From NCBI GenBank assembly GCA_016880505.1, contig JAEHDI010000063.1, positions 1-5,450 of the forward strand: a DNA stretch of 5,450 bases, written 5' to 3'. This document shows, in pieces, positions 1 to 5,411 of the stretch. Each line of letters opens with the position of its first letter. The first letter of the stretch is position 1. The notes below the pieces were generated by a model that was not told where the DNA came from, made no database searches, and was given only the letters and a program-made list of their open reading frames with translations. Origin of the DNA: Bryobacterales bacterium. GTDB taxonomy: Bacteria > Acidobacteriota > Terriglobia > Bryobacterales > Bryobacteraceae. The translations under genes and the position numbers were made by a program.

Positions 1-444
1 CTGCCCTCGCCGATGCCCGGGCGCGGCGCCGTGGACCCGGAGATCTGGCGCCCCCGGGAGCATGATCCGGTGCGGTGCCGGCAGGAATTCGACGGACCAA
101 AGGGCCGCGGCTGGCTCACGCGGTGGCTTCCGGCGCGCGCCTTCGAGAGCGGGGTCTACGCCGTGTACAGCAATCCGATCGGCGTGGAAGGAGACACCAT
201 CAAACCGGGCGGCGCCATGATCCTGGACTGCTTCGGCGAGATTCTGGCAGAGTGCCGCCGGCTGGCCGACGAGGTGGTGGTGGCAACACTCGACCCGGCC
301 AAGCTGGCGGTGGCGCCGGGGCAAACCTACATCCGGGCGCGACGGCCGGAGCTGTATGGCCTCCTGGTGGAACCGAATCCGCACCTCGGTCCCGACAAGC
401 GCCCGGAGATCTGGTGGCAGAAGCACAGAGCGGCCTCGAGGTGA
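1..444 (+). CDS. Carbon-nitrogen hydrolase (nitrilase superfamily), C-terminal part, 5' end outside the window
   Basis: The reading frame is open from base 1 to a TGA at 442-444, so this is the last 147 codons of a longer gene; the ATG at 13 is internal. The visible part matches the C-terminal half of CN-hydrolases, which cleave amides or nitriles using a Glu-Lys-Cys triad. Landmarks are the PSPMPGRG stretch at the left edge, RAFESGVYAVYSNPIG (nt 136-183), the strand GGAMILDCFGEILAE (nt 208-252) and the closing VVVATLDPAKL segment. These are the post-nucleophile strands of the alpha-beta-beta-alpha sandwich. The catalytic Cys motif lies upstream of the window, so activity cannot be judged. 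No signal peptide or membrane segment is visible in this part. The substrate is not predictable from the fragment; an aliphatic amidase, N-carbamoyl hydrolase or nitrilase-like protein are all possible. A ROK gene follows after 64 bases on the same strand. Family assignment is firm, substrate unknown. Confidence 0.88.
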   Translation: MPSPMPGRGAVDPEIWRPREHDPVRCRQEFDGPKGRGWLTRWLPARAFESGVYAVYSNPIGVEGDTIKPGGAMILDCFGEILAECRRLADEVVVATLDPAKLAVAPGQTYIRARRPELYGLLVEPNPHLGPDKRPEIWWQKHRAASR

Positions 445-464
445 GACCGCAGCCCCCCTGTTTC

Positions 465-472
465 GCTATTCT
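465..472 (+). promoter_or_regulatory. Possible -10 element (GCTATTCT) upstream of the ROK gene
   Basis: The TATTCT hexamer at 467-472 sits 36 bases before the ATG at 509, inside the 64-base gap after the CN-hydrolase stop. No convincing -35 box lies 16-18 bases upstream. A near-identical GCTATCCT lies 37 bases before the yggX-like start at 5031, which is the main reason for listing it. If real, the ROK and deacetylase genes can be transcribed independently of the upstream gene. Confidence 0.3.
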
Positions 473-508
473 CTTATCTTGATGTCCTGATACCGGAGAA
501 AAATTTCT

Positions 509-1912
509 ATGTCTTCTATCATCCAGATCTCCCCGAAAATAAAGCCTCCTCTCGACCCGGGTTTCGTTCCCGCTTCGCTGTGGTGCCGGGCCTACCAGAC
601 GAAAGTCACGGAGAGCGGGCAAGGGAAACCGCTCGCGATTGCGCTCGCGCGCACTGATGGCTCCGTGTCGGTATTTCGCACCACGGTGTTCCCCCACGAG
701 GGCGCGTTCGTGGCAGCGAACGAAGTCTACGTGGAACGCCTGGTGAAGTTCCTGCTCTGGCAGCGAGGCGGCTCGAAGGTCACCATCGCGGGCGACCCGC
801 GCATCGCCGCTTACATCCACGAGGTTTACTCTCCGTCGGGCAAGCAGTCCTTCGATTTCCACTTCATGGGCGAGCGCGTCTACGGCACGCCGATGGTCAT
901 CGAGGAAACAAGCTACGATGCCGCCCCCGCCGAGCACGAGACCACGGCGGCGCTCGGCCGACATCTCGACGGCTGCCGCATCGGCTTCGATCTCGGCGGC
1001 AGCGACCGAAAATGCGCCGCGGTGATCGACGGCGAGGTTGTGTTCAGCGAGGAGATCGTGTGGGATCCCTATTTCCAGAAGGACCCGCAGTATCATTTCG
1101 ACGGTGTCAACGACACGCTGAAGCGCGCCGCCTCCCACCTGCCGCGCGTGGACGCCATCGGCGGAAGCGCCGCCGGCGTGTACGTGAACAACGAAGTGCG
1201 CGTCGCATCGCTGTTCCGCGGCGTGCCTCCGGATCTGTTCGACAGCCGGGTGCGCCGTCTTTTCTACGAACTGAAGGACGCCTGGGGCGGCATTCCGTTC
1301 GAGGTGGTGAACGACGGCGAGGTGACGGCTCTGGCCGGCTCGATGGCGCTCAACGACAACGGCGTGCTCGGCGTCTCGATGGGAACCAGCCAGGCGGGCG
1401 GCTACGTCACGCCGCAGGGCAACATCACCAACTGGCTGAACGAGCTTGCGTTTGTTCCCGTTGACTATCGCCCGAACGGGCCGATGGACGAATGGTCGAA
1501 AGACTACGGCGTCGGCGCGCAGTATTTCTCGCAGCAGGCGGTGGCGCGGCTGATTCCGGCTGCCGGCATCGAAGTCCCCGCGGACATGCCGCTGGCGGAA
1601 CGGCTCAACACGGTTCAGAAACTGATGGCTGGGGGCGACGCCCGCGCGCGTGGGATTTTCGAGTCGATCGGCGTCTATTTCGGCTACGCCATCGCCCACT
1701 ATGCATCGTTCTATGACCTCCGGCACCTGTTGGTGCTCGGCAGGGTCATGTCGGGCGAGGGCGGTGATCTGATCCTGGCGACTGCTCACAAGGTTCTGAA
1801 AGCGGAGTTCCCCGAGCTCGAAGGATCGATCCAGGTTCACACCCCAGGCGAAAAGGAAAAAAGGCATGGCCAGGCGGTGGCCGCCGCCAGCCTGCCCCAA
1901 GTCAGGAAGTGA
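509..1912 (+). CDS. ROK-family sugar kinase-like protein with N-terminal extension, atypical (no zinc motif)
   Basis: 467 residues. The start ATG is preceded by GGAG (495-498) at 10 bases. Residues ~155-430 form an actin-fold ROK/NBD-HSP70 sugar kinase core. The phosphate-1 loop is GFDLGGSDRK (159-168). A GGSAAGVYV segment follows (218-226). NDGEVTALAG (268-277) stands where ROK kinases have NDANAAALGE, making Asp269 the candidate catalytic base. The phosphate-2 loop is GVSMGTSQAGG (288-298). Typical ROK proteins then carry GEIGH and a CxCGxxGCxE zinc site; here the segment reads NELAF (311-315) and the next 35 residues hold no Cys or His, so zinc and part of the sugar-binding signature are missing. 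Residues 1-150 are an extension absent from standard ~300-residue ROK kinases, with no helix-turn-helix that I can recognise, so a NagC/Mlc-type repressor is unlikely. It probably forms an operon with the PIG-L deacetylase 29 bases downstream. Cytoplasmic. Family sure; kinase activity and substrate uncertain. Confidence 0.88.
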   Translation: MSSIIQISPKIKPPLDPGFVPASLWCRAYQTKVTESGQGKPLAIALARTDGSVSVFRTTVFPHEGAFVAANEVYVERLVKFLLWQRGGSKVTIAGDPRIAAYIHEVYSPSGKQSFDFHFMGERVYGTPMVIEETSYDAAPAEHETTAALGRHLDGCRIGFDLGGSDRKCAAVIDGEVVFSEEIVWDPYFQKDPQYHFDGVNDTLKRAASHLPRVDAIGGSAAGVYVNNEVRVASLFRGVPPDLFDSRVRRLFYELKDAWGGIPFEVVNDGEVTALAGSMALNDNGVLGVSMGTSQAGGYVTPQGNITNWLNELAFVPVDYRPNGPMDEWSKDYGVGAQYFSQQAVARLIPAAGIEVPADMPLAERLNTVQKLMAGGDARARGIFESIGVYFGYAIAHYASFYDLRHLLVLGRVMSGEGGDLILATAHKVLKAEFPELEGSIQVHTPGEKEKRHGQAVAAASLPQVRK

Positions 1913-1941
1913 GCGGCTGAAGGACACATGGAGAAGCGAAC

Positions 1942-2793
1942 ATGAAATTCTACAAGCCCAACGCGGACTTTTACGTACCCGACGGAATCGGTGAGGCAGC
2001 GGCGCTCGCGCGCACGACTCACATCGCCATCTGCGCCCACCAGGACGACATCGAGATCATGGCGTACCACGGCATCGCCGAGTGCTTCGGCCAGGACGAC
2101 AAGTGGTTTGCCGGCGTGGTGGTGACCAACGGCGCGGGCAGCCCCCGCGCGGGCATCTATGAGAAGTACACAGATGAAGAGATGCAGAAGGTTCGGCGGC
2201 GTGAGCAACAGAAGGCCGCTTTTGTCGGCGACTACGCCTGCCAGATTCAACTGGACTACACCAGTTCCGAAGTGAAGGACCCGAAGGTCGCCGCGGTGCG
2301 CGACGACCTGCTCGCCATTCTGAAAGCGGCAAAGCCGGACGTCGTCTACCTCCACAACCCCGCCGACAAGCACGACACCCACGTGGGAACGATGCTGCGC
2401 GCTATCGATGCGCTACGCTCGCTCGCCCCCGCGGAGCGGCCGTCCAAGGTTTACGGCTGCGAAGTATGGCGCGACCTCGACTGGCTGCCGGACGAGGACA
2501 AGCAGGCGCTTCCAGTCTCAGAGCGTTCCAATGTCGCCGCCGCGCTGGTCGGCGTCTTTGATTCGCAGGTGAGCGGCGGCAAGCGCTACGACCTGGCGAC
2601 CGCCGGGCGCCGGCTCGCCAACGCGACGTATTTCGCCTCGCACGGCGTCGACGTCGAGACCGCGCTGATCTTCGCCATGGACCTGACCCCGCTCATCCAC
2701 GACGCCTCGCTGTCCGTCACCGGCTACACGACCCGGTTCATCGATAAGCTCAAGGACGACGTTGAGAGCCGTCTGAAGAAACTCGGCGGCTGA
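1942..2793 (+). CDS. PIG-L/LmbE family zinc-dependent N-deacetylase
   Basis: 283 residues. The ATG has GGAG (1930-1933) 8 bases upstream; an earlier ATG at 1928 is in another frame and stops within six codons. The family removes acetyl groups from N-acetylglucosamine-type substrates (GlcNAc-PI, GlcNAc-inositol in MshB, chitooligosaccharides). The signature AHQDDIE (32-38) corresponds to the usual AHPDDE: His33 and Asp36 are the likely zinc ligands and Asp35 the general base. The third ligand fits His147 in HDTHVGT (144-150). The VVVTNGAGS strand-loop (59-67) and the RRREQQKAA helix (85-93) are also typical. There is no signal peptide or membrane segment, so the protein is predicted cytoplasmic and probably acts on imported or internally made sugar conjugates. 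It sits 29 bases after the ROK gene, supporting joint expression and a shared sugar substrate. The acylated substrate is not identifiable from sequence. Confidence 0.9.
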   Translation: MKFYKPNADFYVPDGIGEAAALARTTHIAICAHQDDIEIMAYHGIAECFGQDDKWFAGVVVTNGAGSPRAGIYEKYTDEEMQKVRRREQQKAAFVGDYACQIQLDYTSSEVKDPKVAAVRDDLLAILKAAKPDVVYLHNPADKHDTHVGTMLRAIDALRSLAPAERPSKVYGCEVWRDLDWLPDEDKQALPVSERSNVAAALVGVFDSQVSGGKRYDLATAGRRLANATYFASHGVDVETALIFAMDLTPLIHDASLSVTGYTTRFIDKLKDDVESRLKKLGG

Positions 2794-2799
2794 TCGCGA

Positions 2800-2821
2800 A
2801 CGGCCGTCACTGCGCGGCCGT
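2800..2821. terminator. Possible short stem-loop between convergent genes
   Basis: The arms ACGGCCG (2800-2806) and CGGCCGT (2815-2821) pair around an 8-base loop. The element lies at the meeting point of the deacetylase (stop 2793) and the converging esterase (stop codon 2807-2809), overlapping the end of the latter. There is no T-tract on either strand, so it is not a canonical intrinsic terminator. The same bases are also a direct repeat of CGGCCGTCA, so chance in GC-rich DNA is possible. Confidence 0.25.
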
Positions 2822-4561
2822 CAGAGCCAACGCGGCCTTCCAGCCGCCGGCGCGCTGAATGCCCGGTACGAAGAAACGGTCGAGAAACTCCTGGTCCGTG
2901 CCGGCGAAGGATTGCGCCGCTGCGTTTAGTTTTACCTTCTCGGGAGACAGGGCAGCGGCGAAAACGCTCCATACCGCCGCCCTGTCAAGCCCTACGAGTT
3001 CAATCTCGCCGGGTTTCTTCGCCTTCAGGAAGGCCAGCGCAGTCAGGATGTCCTGCACGCGGTTCGCGTCGTCGCTCCGGTTGAAAGTCAGGAAAAAGCG
3101 GTGCGACCTGTCTCGGGGCGCAACGGCCGAACCGGTCTGAAAGGCGTCGATCAGAAGCATTGCCCGTCCTGCTGCTTTCAGTTCGCGAACTTCCCGGGAG
3201 TTGCGGGCGGCATCGGCGCCGTCGGGATGTACAACGAGAGCGGCCGGCGCACGGCCATCCACCCAGATACCCGGCACACGATCGCCTTTGCCGGCGCGGC
3301 TCAACACCACCTGCTCACCTTGCACGCTGTCCAGAACCTCTTTCGGCCATTGGGCGCCGATCGTCAACTGCAACCGTTCCCGAATGGTCTCGCGGTCCCG
3401 GACGCCCTCGGCCTGCCTGCGCGACATCGCCTGCCATTGTTCGAAGATCTGCCCGAAGCTCAGTGCGCCCGCAGGCAAGGTGCGGTTGTGAAGCACCATC
3501 AGGTCTTGCAGCTTCTCGTCGCGAACGTCTCTCTCGGCGAAGCTGCGGTCTTCCTGCGCGCCGAGTACGTGTTTGCCGAAAAAGCGGTAGACCGCTTCGC
3601 GGCTGGCCTGGTTGTAGTTATGAGGCGCGTCGATCTGGATGACGTCCGTATTCCCCGGCTTGCCGTACAATTCGTAGATCCGGCGGATGGCTGGGAACTC
3701 CTCTTTCGGAACGTTGCGCGTCCAGTCTCCGGTGGCCGAGACGACCATCATCGGCCGTGGCGCCATCATCGAGGCGATCTCGACGTTAAACGCCCCGACA
3801 CGCAACCCCGGGGCGTTCTCGCACGGCGAGCCGCCCTGCATGATCGCCGAGATCATGTTCACCGGCGCGGAGAAAGCGAGTCGGTCGTCCACCGCCGTCA
3901 GAAGGAACGTTTGAGTTCCGCCTCCGGAGGCGCCCGTCACACCGATGCGTTTCGCGTCAACCTCAGGGAGCGATTCCAGAAAATCGACCGCGCGGATCGA
4001 GTTCCACAACTGTAACCCCAGCGGTCCGAACGACCACAATTGTTCGCGCGGGCTTCCAAAGGCGTGCGGTGTCTGAATGGTGTCGTTCCACCCGACCATG
4101 TCATACGCGAACACCACGTAGCCCTGCAGCGCGAAATTGACCGCGATCGCCTGGCCCGAGAACAACGGCTGGTTTTCCAGGCGGCCATAGTTCCAGTGAC
4201 CGTGCGGCTTCAGCACCGCCGGCAATTTGCCCGTTCGGCCGCGAGGGCGATAGAGGTTCCCGGCGAGGTAGTAGCCCGGCATCGTTTCGAGCAGAACCTT
4301 TTCGATCGTGTAGCCGTCGCGCTCGAGCCGTCCGAAGATCTGTGGATCAAGCGGCGCCTTCTCCGGCAGCGGCAGCAGACCGGCGGCGAGGAGAATTTGC
4401 TTTCTCAACTCCCCGCGGCGCGCTTCCCACTCCGCCAGGGTTTTGTACTCCGGCATCGCGAAGTGCGTGTCCGTATTCGGTGTGTATGTGTTTCGCAGAT
4501 CCGTTGCGGGAATCTGCGCCACAAGCGTGGAAGCGAAGACCAAGGTGACGACGATGCGCAT
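2807..4561 (-). CDS. Secreted two-domain alpha/beta hydrolase, acetylxylan esterase / cephalosporin-C deacetylase-like
   Basis: 584 residues. A short signal peptide is visible (MR, then hydrophobic residues 3-15, probable cleavage near Ala15-Gln16), so the enzyme is predicted exported. Residues ~80-335 form an alpha/beta hydrolase domain: oxyanion-region LKPHGHW (117-123), VVFAYDMVGWND (149-160), nucleophile elbow GVTGASGGGTQ (207-217) with Ser212, Asp279 in ATGDW and His314 in DAPHNYN, giving a complete Ser-Asp-His triad. The NVEIASMMAPRPMMVV stretch (259-274) is typical of acetylxylan-esterase-like proteins. Likely role: removing acetyl or other short ester groups from plant or microbial polysaccharides. 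Residues ~430-584 look like a second hydrolase half (ALVVHPDG 441-448, AMLLIDAF 467-474, ELVGLDRAAVW 521-531) whose elbow has Asp526 where Ser is expected. The start is fixed by the signal peptide and by TATAAT just upstream; no good Shine-Dalgarno is seen. It converges on the deacetylase gene. The exact ester substrate is unknown. Confidence 0.88.
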   Translation of the reverse strand: MRIVVTLVFASTLVAQIPATDLRNTYTPNTDTHFAMPEYKTLAEWEARRGELRKQILLAAGLLPLPEKAPLDPQIFGRLERDGYTIEKVLLETMPGYYLAGNLYRPRGRTGKLPAVLKPHGHWNYGRLENQPLFSGQAIAVNFALQGYVVFAYDMVGWNDTIQTPHAFGSPREQLWSFGPLGLQLWNSIRAVDFLESLPEVDAKRIGVTGASGGGTQTFLLTAVDDRLAFSAPVNMISAIMQGGSPCENAPGLRVGAFNVEIASMMAPRPMMVVSATGDWTRNVPKEEFPAIRRIYELYGKPGNTDVIQIDAPHNYNQASREAVYRFFGKHVLGAQEDRSFAERDVRDEKLQDLMVLHNRTLPAGALSFGQIFEQWQAMSRRQAEGVRDRETIRERLQLTIGAQWPKEVLDSVQGEQVVLSRAGKGDRVPGIWVDGRAPAALVVHPDGADAARNSREVRELKAAGRAMLLIDAFQTGSAVAPRDRSHRFFLTFNRSDDANRVQDILTALAFLKAKKPGEIELVGLDRAAVWSVFAAALSPEKVKLNAAAQSFAGTDQEFLDRFFVPGIQRAGGWKAALALTAAQ

Positions 4562-4569
4562 AGCTCTGG

Positions 4570-4575
4570 ATTATA
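4570..4575 (-). promoter_or_regulatory. Perfect -10 box (TATAAT) almost at the esterase start codon
   Basis: Read on the - strand, the sequence GTTATAAT is followed by 8 bases and then the ATG ending at 4561. With a normal 6-7 base distance to +1, transcription would begin about 1-3 bases before the ATG, giving a leaderless or near-leaderless mRNA. The lack of a Shine-Dalgarno sequence there agrees. No consensus -35 is visible at 16-18 bases (the sequence is TCTCTC). Confidence 0.5.
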
Positions 4576-4599
4576 ACGGTTTCTGTTGATCAGAGAGAG

Positions 4600-4628
4600 T
4601 GGACAGTTCCTCCCATCTGGAGTACTAT
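4600..4628 (+). promoter_or_regulatory. Candidate sigma-70-type promoter for the small-protein gene
   Basis: TGGACA (4600-4605, five of six to the -35 consensus) is separated by 17 bases from TACTAT (4623-4628, four of six to the -10 consensus). An overlapping TATAAC at 4626-4631 matches five of six but with a 20-base spacer. Predicted transcription start is near 4635-4638. This lies back-to-back with the - strand TATAAT at 4570-4575, making a compact divergent promoter region. Confidence 0.4.
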
Positions 4629-4691
4629 AACCGGATCAGTACTCATGGGACTGGCCGTAGGATGGTCTGGCCGGTACAGCACGATATAGTT

Positions 4692-4961
4692 ATGGAAGCG
4701 ATGGATGAACAGCCGGCCAGCTCCGAAGAGTTACTCGCCCAGTTCAACCGGCTCATTCGAGAACTGCTGCGGGGGAAGATTGTCCGCAATACGTTCCGGC
4801 CCTGGGAGATCGAAATCCTGCTCGACATCGAGAACTGCCAGATCCGCGAGTCGGCCCGAGAGAACACTCTGCGCCGCTACCAGCGAGCCGTACAGCGCCA
4901 GCTCGAGAAGGGTACCGGCCAACCGATGAAGCTCTCCGAATTCCTCGAAAAGAAGCGCTGA
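4692..4961 (+). CDS. Small conserved-looking hypothetical protein, charged and mostly helical
   Basis: From the ATG at 4692 the product is 89 residues. In-frame alternatives are GTG 4599 (120 residues), ATG 4662 (99) and ATG 4701 (86). GTG 4599 is unlikely because it overlaps the candidate -35 box, and the codons between 4662 and 4692 include AT-rich ones (GTA, GAT, ATA, GTT) unlike the rest. None of the starts has a clear Shine-Dalgarno. The protein is helical and rich in Arg and Glu: an N-terminal helix (EELLAQFNRLIRELLRG), a central TFRPWEIEILLDIENC segment, a basic LRRYQRAVQRQLEKG helix and a C-terminal MKLSEFLEKKR. There is no signal peptide, membrane segment, zinc motif or catalytic motif. 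The style recalls short uncharacterised proteins I associate with Acidobacteria, but this is memory only. The basic helices could bind nucleic acid or a partner protein. Function unknown; 69 bases before the YggX-like gene on the same strand. Confidence 0.7.
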   Translation: MEAMDEQPASSEELLAQFNRLIRELLRGKIVRNTFRPWEIEILLDIENCQIRESARENTLRRYQRAVQRQLEKGTGQPMKLSEFLEKKR

Positions 4962-4985
4962 TTCCCGCGAAGTCGGTCCGCCTGC

Positions 4986-4993
4986 GCTATCCT
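4986..4993 (+). promoter_or_regulatory. Possible -10 element (GCTATCCT) upstream of the YggX-like gene
   Basis: TATCCT at 4988-4993 lies 37 bases before the ATG at 5031 in the 69-base gap after the small-protein gene. It matches the GCTATTCT box at 465-472 in seven of eight bases and in distance to the start codon. No consensus -35 is apparent. If functional, the YggX-like gene has its own promoter. Confidence 0.3.
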
Positions 4994-5030
4994 GAGAAAC
5001 GAAGCCTAATCATTCCTGGAGGAGCAACGA

Positions 5031-5357
5031 ATGGGCAGCGGTAGCGTGCCCCCGGTGGGCGGTGAAGCGCGCTCGGGCGCGAGAAAGATCTTCTGCGTGA
5101 AGTTCCAGCGTGAGATGGAGGGGCTCGCGGAGCCGCCCTTCGACAATCATCCGCTCGGCCAGCGCATCTATGAGAACGTTTCGAAAGAGGCGTGGAGGCT
5201 GTGGGTCGAGCACATGAAGATGATCATGAACGAGTACCGCCTGAACCTTGGTACTCGCGAAGCACAGGAGTTCCTTCTCAAACAAATGGAGGAATACTTC
5301 TTCGGCGAGGGCGCGGCGTTCCCGCCCGATTACGTTCCCCCCGGTTCCACCCACTGA
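5031..5357 (+). CDS. yggX: Fe(2+)-trafficking / oxidative damage protection protein, YggX family
   Basis: 108 residues. The ATG is preceded by a strong GGAGGAG (5018-5024) at 6 bases, which supports this start. The core resembles E. coli YggX throughout: RKIFCVKFQREMEGL (18-32) aligns with the YggX start containing TIFCTFLQREAEG, followed by LGQRIYENVSKEAWRLW (42-58), the KMIMNEYRLNL helix (63-73) and a C-terminal EMVNFLF-like segment (MEEYFFGEG, 86-94). Cys22 corresponds to the conserved Cys7 of the E. coli protein. YggX is a small cytoplasmic protein implicated in iron handling and in protecting Fe-S clusters from oxidants. The product is longer than the usual ~90 residues because of about 17 extra N-terminal residues rich in Gly, Ser and Pro, probably disordered. 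The gene may be transcribed from its own GCTATCCT box or with the upstream small gene. Confidence 0.9.
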   Translation: MGSGSVPPVGGEARSGARKIFCVKFQREMEGLAEPPFDNHPLGQRIYENVSKEAWRLWVEHMKMIMNEYRLNLGTREAQEFLLKQMEEYFFGEGAAFPPDYVPPGSTH

Positions 5358-5364
5358 GCCACCA

Positions 5365-5411
5365 GGGCGTAGCCGGCCCGTCGCAAGCTGGACGACCCGA
5401 GGCCTACGCCC
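5365..5411. terminator. Possible long-loop hairpin between convergent genes
   Basis: The arms GGGCGTAG (5365-5372) and CTACGCCC (5404-5411) are perfect complements of 8 bases, with a 31-base loop holding an inner GTCG/CGAC pair (5380-5383 and 5393-5396). The element starts just after the YggX-like stop and its right arm covers the stop codon of the converging - strand gene. It could act as a two-way terminator, but there is no T-tract. Confidence 0.25.

Noticed and set aside
434..441. CCTCGAGG palindrome at the end of the CN-hydrolase gene
   Set aside because: An 8-base palindrome without loop or T-tract is too short to be a terminator or operator by itself and is expected by chance in GC-rich coding DNA.
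200..1927. A 575-codon open frame on the - strand across the ROK gene
   Set aside because: It is antisense to a well-supported ROK gene with a ribosome binding site. The translation is rich in Arg, His, Ala and Val with no recognisable domain, as expected from the complement of GC-rich codons.
1837..2382. A - strand open frame over the end of the ROK gene and the start of the deacetylase
   Set aside because: It spans two good + strand genes and their junction. The translation is Val/Gly/Leu-rich with no domain and no separate promoter or ribosome binding site.
3101..4015. A 304-codon + strand open frame, and a further one at 4040-4576
   Set aside because: Both lie antisense to the secreted esterase, which has a signal peptide and a full catalytic triad. 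Their translations are low-complexity Arg/Ala/Val-rich and show no motifs.
4586..4628. TTGATC paired with TACTAT as a + strand promoter
   Set aside because: The spacer is 31 bases, far outside the workable range; TGGACA at 4600 with a 17-base spacer is the better partner.
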